Origin: Shinella zoogloeoides
Lineage (GTDB): Bacteria; Pseudomonadota; Alphaproteobacteria; Rhizobiales; Rhizobiaceae
Length of the DNA stretch: 64,000 bases
Assembly: GCF_022682305.1 (NCBI RefSeq)
Contig: NZ_CP093530.1
Location: forward strand, 62,001-126,000
Reading direction: 5' to 3'
Part shown: piece by piece, positions 1 through 9,128 of the stretch
How the letters are laid out: every line of letters starts with the position of its first letter
Numbering within the stretch: position 1 is the stretch's first letter
Program-made: the position numbers and the translations under genes
Notes under the pieces: model-generated
The model's input: only the letters and a program-made list of their open reading frames with translations
Databases searched by the model: none
What the model was told of the DNA's origin: nothing

Positions 1-1
1 C

Positions 2-286
2 GACTGCGAGGATTACGTTCTGATTAAGCGTAAGAAGCTTATCGAGGCCGGGATCTCGCCTTCCAACTTGCTGATCACCGTCGTTGTTCAGCCGAGCGGA
101 CAGGGCCACGCGGTGCTGACCCTTCGTACCGATCGCGGCGATTTCGTGCTCGACAATATGCGCAACAAGATCCTGCTCTGGTCGGACACCGAGTACCGAT
201 ATCTGAAGCGTCAGTCCTCAGCCGATGCCGGCAAGTGGATCAAACTGCAGGACGGTCGTGCCGACGCCGTCGGTAGCGTCAAGTAG
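2..286 (+). CDS. BTLCP-type transglutaminase-like cysteine protease, C-terminal part
   Basis: Only the C-terminal ~94 residues are in the window; the start lies upstream. The fragment opens on DCEDYVL, which in the BTLCP family carries the catalytic Cys, and continues with GHAVLTLRT (catalytic His) and VLDN (catalytic Asp), so the triad is present. It aligns by eye with the complete paralogue at 44.8-45.4 kb, sharing DCEDYVL, GHAVLT.RTD and YLKRQ. The family is periplasmic and in some proteobacteria works with LapD/LapG-like systems; the substrate here is unknown. Confidence is high for the family, none for a specific role. Confidence 0.85.
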   Translation, partial: DCEDYVLIKRKKLIEAGISPSNLLITVVVQPSGQGHAVLTLRTDRGDFVLDNMRNKILLWSDTEYRYLKRQSSADAGKWIKLQDGRADAVGSVK

Positions 287-553
287 CGCCGCCGACTTCC
301 CGAACTCACCGCTTTGAGGACGTGTCCGGACCCACTGTTACGATTGTCTATGGCGCTGACAACACCCGCTCTCGATCGTGTTCATGCCGCGTGAGAATCG
401 AACGGTCAATCGCGATCCAAGGTAGAGCAATGGTTTCCGGATCCCGGCAACATGTTTCGGACAAATTGGCGCACGCGAGATATCCTGCTTTTTTTGAGTT
501 GGCTTCTTTGATAAATCCTCGCCTTGTTTTATCACTATGAGCAGACATGCAAC

Positions 554-877
554 ATGATGTCGGTCGGCCGGAAGATCGTGATTTTTCTGTTGATGATCTC
601 TTTCCAGGTCGTCTCAGGCAATGCTTTTGCGAAGCCGCATATCGATGGTTCCTCTCTTCAGATCGTGGTTGCGCTGAACGCCAACGAAACCAGGCTCTTT
701 CCCGAGAGTAAGGTTTTGGCCGTTTCCGATGCCGACCAACATGTTCGGAACTGGCAGCCGTCTGCTTATGTCGACTTGAACGAGCATAAGGCATGCGAGA
801 AGCTTGCCTTCATCCTCCCCGCGCAACCGCGGTTCGAGAACCAGTACTATCTGATCCCACACCCTCCAAAGTCGTAA
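554..877 (+). CDS. small secreted protein of unknown function
   Basis: A 107-residue reading frame that I do not recognise. The chosen start (ATG at 554, ATG repeated at 557) puts a clear signal peptide first: MMSVGRK followed by a hydrophobic stretch and a VSGNAFA-type cleavage site near residue 27. The mature part of about 80 residues has one Cys in HKACEKL and no motif I can name. It sits between a BTLCP protease and the cyo operon on the same strand, but about 270 bp from the first and 190 bp from the second, so co-transcription is uncertain. Codon use looks ordinary for the window. Confidence 0.5.
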   Translation: MMSVGRKIVIFLLMISFQVVSGNAFAKPHIDGSSLQIVVALNANETRLFPESKVLAVSDADQHVRNWQPSAYVDLNEHKACEKLAFILPAQPRFENQYYLIPHPPKS

Positions 878-1067
878 AAAAAGCGAATAACCCGGCAGCC
901 CGTCAAGCCTTGCGCTTGTAGCCGGCTTCGCCGCATTGCGCCCATTGTTCCGGAATCTGTCATCCGGCAGCTCCGTGCCTCGGGTGTACCATTGCGGACA
1001 GACGCCACCGGGGCAACCGGGAACCTCTTTCATTCAAAGACCCGAGGTTAATTCCAGGGAGTCAGAA

Positions 1068-2297
1068 GTGCTTCTCTCCAAGAAGTTCGTTCGCCTTGCC
1101 GTTGTCGTCCCGCTGTTGCTCCTGCTGGGCGGTTGCAAAATGGTCGTCATGTCGCCTTCAGGCGATATCGCAAGGCAACAAGCGGATCTTATCGTTGTCT
1201 CGACGCTATTGATGCTGCTCATCATCGTACCGGTGATGTTTCTCACCCTCTTTTTCGCTTGGCACTATCGCCAGTCTAACAAAAGGGCGAAATACGACCC
1301 CAAATGGCACCATTCGACTGCTCTCGAGGTAGTGATCTGGTCGGCGCCATTGGCCATCATCATCGTGCTTGGTGCGATCACCTGGATCAGCACTCACAAA
1401 CTCGATCCCTATCGTCCGCTCGACCGGATCGATGCGCAACGGCTGGTCACGGAAGATACAAAGACCATGACCGTGGAAGTCGTGGCGCTCGACTGGAAGT
1501 GGCTGTTCTTCTACCCGGAATATGGCATCGCTACAGTCAACGAACTCGCAGCGCCGGTGGACGTTCCGATCAGCTTCAAGATTACGTCATCATCGGTCAT
1601 GAACGCTTTTTATGTTCCGGCGCTCTCGGGCATGATCTATGCCATGCCGGGCATGCAGACACGTCTCCATGCGGTCATGAACGTTCCTGGTGACTACGAG
1701 GGGCTTTCGGCCAATTACAGCGGCGGCGGCTTTTCGCAGATGCGCTTCAAGTTCCGCGGCTTGACCCAGGCTGACTTCGACACCTGGGTGACGCAAGTGA
1801 AGCGGGTAGGCACCACGCTTAATCGCGACAGCTATATGAAGCTGGAAAAGCCGAGCATCAAGGAGCCAGTGCGTTACTACGCCAGCGTCGACAGCGGACT
1901 CTACGATTCGATCCTGAATCTCTGCGCCACCCCCGGCACGATGTGCATGAACCAGATGATGCATATCGACAAGATGGGCGGTGGCGGTCTCGAAAGCGAG
2001 AAGAACAGGGAGAGGCTCGACTACGATACGCGCCGCGCGCCGCTCAGAGGTCTCGATGTATTCTATCCGCCTTTGACACCCGAGGCCGACGGAATTCAGG
2101 ACGATGCCGTAACAGGATCAGCCTCCGAAGCAAGTGCGGTCACTGACGACCGAAGCGCCATGACCGCGTCGGAAGCGAGCCAGGCAGCAGTTGGCCATGT
2201 CATGCCAAACGGCACGGTCATGGACGGTAGTGTCCCGGCAAAAAACAGCACGCAAGGTGTCTCATTCGCGCCAACCAATGACATCTCCAATCCATGA
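1068..2297 (+). CDS. cyoA: cytochrome o ubiquinol oxidase subunit II
   Basis: Subunit II of the proton-pumping cytochrome bo3 quinol oxidase in the inner membrane. I chose GTG 1068, preceded by CCAGGGAG, because it gives a lipoprotein signal ending in LLGGC (lipobox Cys near residue 21), as in CyoA. Two transmembrane segments follow (VVSTLLMLLIIVPVMFLT and VVIWSAPLAIIIVLGAITW). The periplasmic cupredoxin domain has DWKWLFFYPEYGIATVNE, MNAFYVPALSGMIYAMPGMQ and the YSGGGFSQM loop, and lacks the CuA ligands of cytochrome c oxidases. The 409-residue protein has a longer low-complexity Ala/Ser-rich C-terminus than E. coli CyoA. First gene of cyoABCD, 29 bp before cyoB. Confidence 0.93.
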   Translation: MLLSKKFVRLAVVVPLLLLLGGCKMVVMSPSGDIARQQADLIVVSTLLMLLIIVPVMFLTLFFAWHYRQSNKRAKYDPKWHHSTALEVVIWSAPLAIIIVLGAITWISTHKLDPYRPLDRIDAQRLVTEDTKTMTVEVVALDWKWLFFYPEYGIATVNELAAPVDVPISFKITSSSVMNAFYVPALSGMIYAMPGMQTRLHAVMNVPGDYEGLSANYSGGGFSQMRFKFRGLTQADFDTWVTQVKRVGTTLNRDSYMKLEKPSIKEPVRYYASVDSGLYDSILNLCATPGTMCMNQMMHIDKMGGGGLESEKNRERLDYDTRRAPLRGLDVFYPPLTPEADGIQDDAVTGSASEASAVTDDRSAMTASEASQAAVGHVMPNGTVMDGSVPAKNSTQGVSFAPTNDISNP

Positions 2298-2326
2298 CCA
2301 TCGGTTGACAGATACTGGAAACACGA

Positions 2327-4333
2327 ATGCCTACGAACATCAGCATAATGGAATTCATTTTCGGCAGGTTGTCATGGGAGTCCCTTGCCTTCCTGCACGA
2401 GCCCATCCTCATGGTTACCTTCATCGTCGTCGCCATCGGCGGCGCCGCGATCCTCGGTACCGTCACCTACTTCAAGCTCTGGGGCTACCTTTGGAGGGAG
2501 TGGTTCACCAGCGTGGATCACAAGAAGATCGGGATCATGTACGTGGTCCTCGCGCTCGTGATGCTGCTACGGGGATTTGCCGATGCGATCATGATGCGCA
2601 TCCAGCAGGCGATTGCCTTCAGCGGCAACGAGGGTTATCTGACGCCGAGCCACTACGACCAGATATTTACGGCGCATGGCGTCATCATGATCTTCTTCGT
2701 GGCCATGCCGCTGATCACTGGCCTGATGAATTATGTCGTGCCGCTGCAGATCGGCGCCCGCGATGTCGCCTTCCCCTTCCTCAACAACTTCTCTTTCTGG
2801 ATGACTGTGGGCGGAGCCATCATCGTGATGATGTCGCTCTTCGTTGGGGAATTCGCCCGTACGGGCTGGCTCGCCTATCCGCCGCTCTCCGGCGCGGACT
2901 ACAGTCCCGGCGTCGGCGTCGATTATTATATTTGGGGGCTACAGGTGGCCGGTGTCGGGACGACCTTGTCTGGCATCAACCTCATCGCGACCATCGTGAA
3001 GATGCGCGCGCCGGGCATGTCCTTCATGAAGATGCCGGTTTTCACATGGACCTCGCTTTGCTCCAACATCCTGATCGCCGCGACGTTCCCTATCCTTACG
3101 GCGACGCTCGCCCTTCTTTCGCTCGACCGTTACGTGGGAACAAATTTCTTCACGAATGATCTTGGCGGCAATTCGATGATGTATATCAATCTCATCTGGA
3201 TCTGGGGCCATCCGGAGGTCTACATCCTCGTTCTGCCGGCCTTCGGCGTTTTCTCGGAAGTCGTATCGACTTTCTCCGGCAAGCGCCTGTTCGGATACAC
3301 CTCGATGGTCTACGCGACCGTCGTCATCACCATCCTGTCCTATCTCGTGTGGGCACACCACTTCTTCACGATGGGTTCAGGCGCCTCTGTCAATGCCTTC
3401 TTCGGCATTGCCACGATGATCATCTCGATCCCGACCGGTGCGAAGATGTTCAACTGGCTGTTCACGATGTATCGAGGCCGCATCCGCTACGAGCTGCCCA
3501 TGTACTGGACGATCGGCTTCATGGTCACATTCGTGATTGGAGGTATGACAGGTGTGCTTCTTGCCGTTCCTCCCGCGGATTTCGTGCTCCACAATTCGCT
3601 GTTCCTGGTTGCCCATTTCCACAATGTGATTATCGGTGGTGTATTGTTCGGTCTGCTCGCGGGCATTGTCTATTGGTGGCCTAAGGCGTTCGGCTACAGG
3701 CTCGATCCCTTCTGGGGCAAGCTGAGCTTCTGGTTCTGGCAGATCGGTTTCTTCTTTGCCTTCATGCCGCTCTACGTGCTTGGCCTGATGGGCGTCACTC
3801 GCCGCGTCAGCCAGTTCGACGATCCGTCGCTACAGATCTGGTTCATCATTGCAGCTTTTGGCGCTTTCCTGATTATGCTCGGCATCGTGGCGTTCCTGGT
3901 CCAACTCTTCGTCAGCTATGTGAAACGTGATCAACTGAAGGACGAGACAGGCGATCCATGGGATGGCCGCACGCTCGAATGGTCCACCTCATCCCCTCCA
4001 CCTGAGTATAACTTCGCCTTCACTCCAATCGTTCATGACCTCGATGCATGGTCGGATATGAAAGAGCGAGGTCATGAACGCCCGGTCGATGGTTTCCAGG
4101 CCATCCATATGCCGAAAAACACAGGTACTGGCGTTGTTCTCAGCGGGCTTAGCGTCGTTCTGGCTTTCGCGCTGATCTGGTACATCTGGTGGCTGGCGGC
4201 GCTGTCCTTCGTGGCGCTCATGAGCGTCGCGATTGCCCATACCTTCAATTACAAGCGGGACTACCACATCCCAGTCGAGACGGTCGTCGAGACGGAGGCC
4301 GCCCGCACCGACCTGCTTGCAGGAAGGGCATGA
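2327..4333 (+). CDS. cyoB: cytochrome o ubiquinol oxidase subunit I
   Basis: Catalytic heme-copper subunit (668 residues, usual CyoB size) that reduces oxygen to water at a heme o3-CuB site. Visible signatures: [19 protein letters not shown] (heme ligand His), [14 protein letters not shown] (CuB His crosslinked to Tyr), the HHFFT pair of CuB histidines, and [10 protein letters not shown] with the heme ligands of helix X. About 14-15 hydrophobic helices can be seen. It follows cyoA by 29 bp and precedes cyoC by 4 bp. No heme O synthase gene (cyoE) follows cyoD in this window, so heme O must be supplied from elsewhere. Confidence 0.97.
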   Translation: MPTNISIMEFIFGRLSWESLAFLHEPILMVTFIVVAIGGAAILGTVTYFKLWGYLWREWFTSVDHKKIGIMYVVLALVMLLRGFADAIMMRIQQAIAFSGNEGYLTPSHYDQIFTAHGVIMIFFVAMPLITGLMNYVVPLQIGARDVAFPFLNNFSFWMTVGGAIIVMMSLFVGEFARTGWLAYPPLSGADYSPGVGVDYYIWGLQVAGVGTTLSGINLIATIVKMRAPGMSFMKMPVFTWTSLCSNILIAATFPILTATLALLSLDRYVGTNFFTNDLGGNSMMYINLIWIWGHPEVYILVLPAFGVFSEVVSTFSGKRLFGYTSMVYATVVITILSYLVWAHHFFTMGSGASVNAFFGIATMIISIPTGAKMFNWLFTMYRGRIRYELPMYWTIGFMVTFVIGGMTGVLLAVPPADFVLHNSLFLVAHFHNVIIGGVLFGLLAGIVYWWPKAFGYRLDPFWGKLSFWFWQIGFFFAFMPLYVLGLMGVTRRVSQFDDPSLQIWFIIAAFGAFLIMLGIVAFLVQLFVSYVKRDQLKDETGDPWDGRTLEWSTSSPPPEYNFAFTPIVHDLDAWSDMKERGHERPVDGFQAIHMPKNTGTGVVLSGLSVVLAFALIWYIWWLAALSFVALMSVAIAHTFNYKRDYHIPVETVVETEAARTDLLAGRA

Positions 4334-4337
4334 GACC

Positions 4338-4958
4338 ATGAACCAAACTCACGACACTTCGTCGGTAAAGCCGGAATTCTACCAGAAACAGGAACGTCAT
4401 CCGGAAAATGCCACCAGCCTGGGCTTCTGGATTTATCTGATGGGCGACTGCCTGATCTTTGCCGTCCTATTCGCCACCTATGGCGTGATCGGGCGCAATT
4501 ATGCGGCAGGCCCGTCGCCGGCCGACCTGTTCGACCTGACGCTCGTCTCCATCAATACGGCATTCCTGCTTCTGTCGTCGATCACCTTCGGTTTCGCCAT
4601 GCTGCAGATGGAGCGTGGCGCCAGATCGGAGACGCTTTTCTGGCTGGCCGTTACTGGTCTCTTCGGCCTCGCCTTTATCGGGCTGGAACTCTACGAGTTT
4701 ATCAAGCTGATCGGGGAGGGGGCCACGCCGCAGCGCAGCGGCTTCCTGTCGGCCTTCTTCGTCCTCGTTGGAACACACGGCCTTCACGTCACCATTGGCA
4801 TTGTCTGGCTTGTGACGCTGATGGTGCAAATCGCCAGGTATGGACTGAGCTCGGAAAACTGCCGGCGGCTCTCTTGCCTCTCCATGTTCTGGCATTTCCT
4901 CGACGTAGTCTGGGTGGGCGTGTTTTCCGTCGTCTACCTGATGGGAGTTTTGATATGA
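4338..4958 (+). CDS. cyoC: cytochrome o ubiquinol oxidase subunit III
   Basis: Subunit III (206 residues, five predicted transmembrane helices), a structural subunit of the bo3 oxidase in the inner membrane. Start ATG 4338 was chosen over an upstream in-frame start because it lies just after the cyoB stop and gives the usual CyoC N-terminus, followed by LGFWIYLMGDCLIFAVLFATY. The motifs GTHGLHVTIGIVWL and FWHFLDVVWVGVFSVVYL are characteristic of heme-copper oxidase subunit III. The stop overlaps the cyoD start in ATGA (4955-4958), consistent with translational coupling. Confidence 0.95.
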   Translation: MNQTHDTSSVKPEFYQKQERHPENATSLGFWIYLMGDCLIFAVLFATYGVIGRNYAAGPSPADLFDLTLVSINTAFLLLSSITFGFAMLQMERGARSETLFWLAVTGLFGLAFIGLELYEFIKLIGEGATPQRSGFLSAFFVLVGTHGLHVTIGIVWLVTLMVQIARYGLSSENCRRLSCLSMFWHFLDVVWVGVFSVVYLMGVLI

Positions 4959-5362
4959 GTTCGAATCCACACGCCCACGCGCACGGCAACCATGATCATG
5001 ACCATCAACACGGTGGGCTCGGCCATGGCGGGACGCATGGGTCCTTTCGTGGCTACGTAACGGGCTTCCTACTTGCTGCGATACTGACTGCGATTCCGTT
5101 TTGGCTGGTGATGGGTAATGTCCTTGAAAACAAGACCGCGACGGGCGTCTTGATCATACTCTTCGCTGTGGTGCAGATCGTGGTCCACATGATCTACTTC
5201 TTGCATATGAACTCCCGCGCGGAAGACGGATGGACGCTAATGGCGCTAATTTTCACCGTCGTCATCATCTTTATCGCGGTTTCCGGCTCATTGTGGATCA
5301 TGTACCACCTTAACGCGAATATGATGCCGATGACACCAGAAATGATGAAGAATATGCCGTAG
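4955..5362 (+). CDS. cyoD: cytochrome o ubiquinol oxidase subunit IV with His-rich N-terminus
   Basis: Subunit IV (135 residues) with three transmembrane helices: GYVTGFLLAAILTAIPFWLVM, then ATGVLIILFAVVQIVVHMIYFLHMN, then the last near LIFTVVIIFIAVSGSLWIMYHLN. All are typical of CyoD, thought to help assemble the CuB site. The ATGA overlap with cyoC fixes the start. Oddity: the N-terminal tail of ~35 residues is unusually rich in His (HAHAHGNHDHDHQHGG and more), longer than the short tail of E. coli CyoD (about 109 residues). In a window full of metal genes this may be a metal-binding tail, which is inference. Confidence 0.93.
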   Translation: MSSNPHAHAHGNHDHDHQHGGLGHGGTHGSFRGYVTGFLLAAILTAIPFWLVMGNVLENKTATGVLIILFAVVQIVVHMIYFLHMNSRAEDGWTLMALIFTVVIIFIAVSGSLWIMYHLNANMMPMTPEMMKNMP

Positions 5363-5415
5363 CCAGCTCGCCAAGAACCCCGCTTACAGAACGAACAGAC
5401 AGTCTTGGTTTAAAG

Positions 5416-6006
5416 TGGATCGCCTGGGAAGCGGTGCAGCGCATCAACCAGCCCGCGGAGATCCTCGCCGGTCCGATGCTCGTTGTCGCGACCATCGGTC
5501 TCCTCGTGAACCTTGTCGGCGCCTATGCGCTATGGTCCGGCGACAGCGGTGACAGCAACCTGCGCGTCGCGCTCCTTCACGTCGTCGGCGACCTTCTCGG
5601 ATCGGTCGGCGCCATTGCTGCGGCCATCGGCATCATGCTCACCGGATGGAGCATCCTTGACCCATTTCTCTCGGTGCTGGTCGCCGGCCTCGTCATCCGC
5701 TCGGCCTGGGGGTTGGTTTCCGATTCCATCCGCGTGCTCCTGCAGGCCACGCCGAAAGGCATTGTTGCCCATGAAATCGAAGCGGGCCTGCTGAATCTGC
5801 CGGGCATCGCCGAGGGGGGCCACTTCCATGCATGGACCTTGACGGACGAAAGCATCGTCGCGACCGTCCACGTCAGCCCTAAGGAGGGGATCGACCCATT
5901 GACCCTGCCGTCGGTCGTCGCGTCCTTTCTCAAGGAAGGGCACGGCATCGATCATGTCACGGTCCAGGTGGACCCGCGGGGCGCGCTTCTCGCCCGGCAC
6001 GCGTGA
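5416..6006 (+). pseudogene. 5'-truncated copy of CDF cation efflux gene
   Basis: Nearly identical to the second two thirds of the intact CDF exporter at 31586-32515; I count about ten mismatches over the whole duplicated segment. The copy starts inside the codon series WIAWEAVQRINQ, so it lacks the His-rich N-terminus, the first transmembrane helices and the first metal-site motif DAGHMVSD. It keeps the second motif LHVVGD and the cytoplasmic C-terminal domain. A GTG at 5434 could start a 190-residue fragment, but there is no convincing ribosome site. Several mismatches change residues (V/L, I/V, G/V, A/G), as expected of a non-functional copy. Lies 53 bp after cyoD. Confidence 0.85.
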
Positions 6007-6061
6007 TCGTGCCCTTCAATCAGCCGTCTGATCCAAAGCGATCCTGGTTGAAGGTGCTCGC
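5416..6061 (+). repeat. long direct repeat, copy 1 (CDF 3' part plus DUF882 tail)
   Basis: Direct repeat of the segment at 31925-32570, about 646 bp and roughly 98% identical by eye. It runs past the CDF stop codon and includes, on the minus strand, the last codons of the convergent DUF882 gene (STFNQDRFGSDG then stop; the parent reads STFNLDRFGSDG). The copied unit therefore spans the convergent junction of the 31.6-33.8 kb locus, which shows that locus to be the source. No insertion sequence or terminal repeat was seen at either edge. Confidence 0.9.
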
Positions 6062-6100
6062 AGTCGAAAGAGTGTGGGCAAACCTGAAAAAAAAAGTCTC

Positions 6101-6131
6101 TTGAAGCTCTAGTCGCTAGAGAGAGTAAACG
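6101..6131 (+). promoter_or_regulatory. MerR-type promoter upstream of eptA
   Basis: -35 TTGAAG (6101-6106) and -10 TAAACG (6126-6131) are separated by 19 bp, the over-long spacer typical of MerR-activated promoters. The spacer holds the perfect dyad CTCTAG-TCG-CTAGAG (6107-6121). It matches six other promoters in this window in phase and half-site. The eptA start codon is 36 bp downstream. The weaker -35 (AAG instead of ACC) makes this the least canonical of the set. Confidence 0.7.
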
Positions 6132-6167
6132 TTGCCAAAAAGCTCGCGGACAAATGGGTATCGAGGC

Positions 6168-7838
6168 ATGAAACACATGGCCGCTGCAACGCTCAGGGCG
6201 CAATTGAACCGATTCCGGCCGCAGCTGGGGGATCTTGTTACGAGCATTGTGGTAGCGGTTTACCTGCTGCTGTTCCTTAATGCCACCTTCTGGTCCAAGG
6301 CGGGGCTCTACCTGAAAAATGATCCTTCGGCCTATGCGGCGCTTTGGGTCGCCATCTTCGCGCTTTTTGCAATTGGCACAGTAGCTGTTTCAATAAAGTA
6401 CATCATCAAACCGGTTCTCATACTCTACATTGCCGTGGCGACGGCGGCGGCGTGGTTTACGGATACCTACGGTGTATTTGTGGACACGGATATGGTGCGC
6501 AACGCTTTTGAAACGACCAAGGCGGAATCACAAGATCTGCTCACTCCAGGGCTCATTAAGCATTTTGCACTCTATTTCTTCCTGCCGACCGCATTTCTGA
6601 CCTGGATACGCATCGTCCATCAGCCGTTCGGCCGTAAGATTCGTCAAAACGCGATAACGATCTTCGTCTGCTTTCTAGTTTTCGTGAGTTTGGGCGCGGC
6701 ATTCTACAAGCCGTACTCAGCAGTTGTTCGTACCAAAAGAGATCTGATAAAAACGCTCAATCCAATCACGCCGCTTGTTAGCACGACAAAGTATATCCTC
6801 GGCGCAAGCCAGGAGATCATCATATCGGTGAAGCCGGTGGGTGGGGATGCAAAAATTGATGCGCGAGCAGATGGTTCCACCAAGCCTCGCGTCGCTATCA
6901 TCGTCGTGGGAGAGACGGCACGCGCCGCGAACTTCTCCCTGGACTCGTACGCGCGTGAGACCAATCCGGAGCTCGCACGGCAAGACGTCATTTACTTTTC
7001 GAATGTTTCAAGCTGCGGCACGGCCACTGACGTTTCCTTACCCTGCATGTTCTCCAATCTGAAGCGATCGGGTTACGACCATAAGACCGGATTGGAGAAC
7101 GAGAACGTCCTCGATGTTCTCGTCCGTGCGGGGGTTGATGTGACCTGGATGGAAAACAATACCGGCAGCAAGGGTGTTGCCGACCGAGTTCGCAACGTGA
7201 TCATTACAGGATCGTCCGATTCACAGTTCTGCAAGGACGGTGACTGCAAGGACGAGATATTCTTGGAGAAGATCGATGAATGGCTGAACGGGATTACGAA
7301 GGACAGCGTCCTGGTGTTGCATCAACTCGGCAATCATGGTCCAGCTTACTACGAGCGTTATCCGGATGCGTTTCGAAAATTCATTCCTGACTGCCGGACG
7401 ACGGAGCTTTCCCGATGCAAGGACTCGGAGATCGTCAACGCTTATGACAACGCCATTCTCTATACGGATTTCATCCTATCGAAGATCGTAGAACGTCTGA
7501 AGGCGCGGACAGTGACGCTATCCACCGGCTTCCTCTACGTTTCGGACCATGGCGAATCGCTCGGCGAGAATAATCTATACCTGCATGGCACGCCCTACTT
7601 CATGGCGCCAGACGAACAGACGCGTGTGCCGCTGATCGCATGGTTCGATCGGCAATTCGCCTCATCCATGGGGTTAAATCTCGATTGCCTGAAAAAATCT
7701 GCGACGATGCCGTTGTCGCACGATAATCTCTTCTCCAGCTTGCTTGGCATGATGAACGTCACGACCAAAGCCTACGAGCGTGATCTCGACATGTTCGCCG
7801 CCTGTCGCGGGGCATTGGCGGCCCTCCCGGGCTCCTGA
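6168..7838 (+). CDS. eptA: phosphoethanolamine transferase (EptA/MCR-like)
   Basis: Inner-membrane enzyme that transfers phosphoethanolamine from phosphatidylethanolamine to lipid A or another envelope acceptor. The N-terminal third has about five transmembrane helices (for example SIVVAVYLLLFLNATFW). The periplasmic alkaline-phosphatase-fold domain carries VVGETARAANFSLDSYARET with the nucleophile Thr, SCGTATDVSLPCMFS, HQLGNHGPAYYERYP and VSDHGESLGENNLYLHG, giving the zinc ligands. The 556-residue length is normal. I took ATG 6168; a TTG at 6132 is possible. It is preceded by a metal-type MerR promoter, which is unusual for this family, and is convergent with dinB across a long hairpin. Confidence 0.92.
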   Translation: MKHMAAATLRAQLNRFRPQLGDLVTSIVVAVYLLLFLNATFWSKAGLYLKNDPSAYAALWVAIFALFAIGTVAVSIKYIIKPVLILYIAVATAAAWFTDTYGVFVDTDMVRNAFETTKAESQDLLTPGLIKHFALYFFLPTAFLTWIRIVHQPFGRKIRQNAITIFVCFLVFVSLGAAFYKPYSAVVRTKRDLIKTLNPITPLVSTTKYILGASQEIIISVKPVGGDAKIDARADGSTKPRVAIIVVGETARAANFSLDSYARETNPELARQDVIYFSNVSSCGTATDVSLPCMFSNLKRSGYDHKTGLENENVLDVLVRAGVDVTWMENNTGSKGVADRVRNVIITGSSDSQFCKDGDCKDEIFLEKIDEWLNGITKDSVLVLHQLGNHGPAYYERYPDAFRKFIPDCRTTELSRCKDSEIVNAYDNAILYTDFILSKIVERLKARTVTLSTGFLYVSDHGESLGENNLYLHGTPYFMAPDEQTRVPLIAWFDRQFASSMGLNLDCLKKSATMPLSHDNLFSSLLGMMNVTTKAYERDLDMFAACRGALAALPGS

Positions 7839-7928
7839 CCTCATTCAGAAACCTAAGAGCATATCGGGGGCGTGGGCGCCCGGCGTCGTGAGGCTTTTCA
7901 GCATACACAATCGTTGGCCTAATGTTTA

Positions 7929-7974
7929 CGATATAGCCGCGCGAACGGTGACATTGTTCCGCGCGGCTATATCG
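7929..7974. terminator. long hairpin, probable bidirectional terminator
   Basis: Arms CGATATAGCCGCGCGAAC (7929-7946) and its near-perfect complement (7956-7974, one extra G) flank a 9-nt loop. It lies between the convergent eptA and dinB genes, and the right arm contains the dinB stop codon (TAG on the minus strand at 7967-7969) and its last codons. There is no clear T-run, so a bidirectional terminator is the likeliest reading; a processed 3' end is an alternative. Confidence 0.6.
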
Positions 7975-9088
7975 TGAACGCGAGCTGGTCGGGATCGGCA
8001 GCGGACTCTTCGGCGAACGACGACACGGTGATGCCGAGAAGACGGATACCCTTTTCGGTCGGGAAAAGGCCATCGAGCAGCGCCGGTGCAATCGCTTCCA
8101 TCTCACCCGCCGCCGCGACCGAGACGGCTGCCGTCCTGCTGCGGGTGATGGTCTGGAAGTCGGCATACTTCACCTTCAGCGTGACCGTTTTCCCGCGAAG
8201 GTCCTTTGCCTCACAATGCCGCCAGACCTTTTCGACCAGAGGTGTGATCTCTGCGCGCGCCGCCTGCAGATCGAAGATGTCGGTCATGAAGGTGTCTTCG
8301 GCCCCGACGGATTTGCGCGGGCGGTCCGGCTGGACCGGGCGATTATCGATGCCGCGGGCAATGTCGTGATACCAGCGCCCGGATTTTCCGAAATGCTCCT
8401 GAAGGAAGGCGAGGGGCTTCGCCTTCAAGTCGGCGCCCGTAAGGATGCCGAGCTTCTCCATCCGCGCCGCGGTCGCCGGCCCGACGCCATGAAACTTCTC
8501 GACCGCCAACTCATCGACAAAGCCGGGTCCATGTCTCGGCGTGATGACGGCCTGACCGTTCGGCTTGTTGAGGTCGCTCGCCATCTTGGCGAGGAACTTG
8601 CAATAGGAAATGCCGGCCGATGCATTGAGGCCGGTGACCTCCTTGATGCGTGCCCGGATGATGGTTGCGATTTCAGTGGCGATCGGGATGCCCTGCTTGT
8701 TTTCCGTCACATCCAAATAGGCTTCATCCAAGGAGAGCGGTTCGATCAGGTCCGTGTGCTCGGAGAAAATCTCGCGGATTTGCCCGGAGACGGCGCGGTA
8801 GACGTCAAAACGCGGCGGCACGAATATGAGGTCCGGGCAGCGCCGTTTCGCGGTCACGGACGGGAGGGCGGAGCGTACTCCAAAGGCGCGTGCCTCGTAA
8901 CTGGCAGCAGCGACGACGCCGCGCGCCGCGGAGCTGCCGACGGCAACCGGCTTGCCGCGCAGGTCCGGATTGTCGCGCTGTTCGACGGAGGCATAGAACG
9001 CATCCATGTCCACATGGATGATGCGCCGGATCCTCTCTTCGCGTTCCGAATTCACTGCCGTCGTTTCGATCGCGTCCCGTCTGTCCAT
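7967..9088 (-). CDS. dinB: DNA polymerase IV (Y-family)
   Basis: Translesion polymerase of 373 residues. The catalytic N-terminus IIHVDMDAFYASVEQRD supplies the first Asp pair and SLDEAYLDVT supplies the second acidic pair. The HhH region (VEKFHGVGPATAARMEKLGI) and a little-finger domain (RKSVGAEDTFMTDIFDL onward) follow. I chose ATG 9088 because longer starts run into the upstream helicase gene; it is 40 bp after that gene's stop, suggesting an operon. No LexA box was found immediately upstream. The C-terminus lacks an obvious beta-clamp motif. The stop codon lies inside the terminator hairpin shared with eptA. Confidence 0.93.
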   Translation of the reverse strand: MDRRDAIETTAVNSEREERIRRIIHVDMDAFYASVEQRDNPDLRGKPVAVGSSAARGVVAAASYEARAFGVRSALPSVTAKRRCPDLIFVPPRFDVYRAVSGQIREIFSEHTDLIEPLSLDEAYLDVTENKQGIPIATEIATIIRARIKEVTGLNASAGISYCKFLAKMASDLNKPNGQAVITPRHGPGFVDELAVEKFHGVGPATAARMEKLGILTGADLKAKPLAFLQEHFGKSGRWYHDIARGIDNRPVQPDRPRKSVGAEDTFMTDIFDLQAARAEITPLVEKVWRHCEAKDLRGKTVTLKVKYADFQTITRSRTAAVSVAAAGEMEAIAPALLDGLFPTEKGIRLLGITVSSFAEESAADPDQLAFTI

Positions 9089-9128
9089 AGCCCCAGTTCG
9101 CGTGTTCTCGCATCCTTCTCGGACTGCG

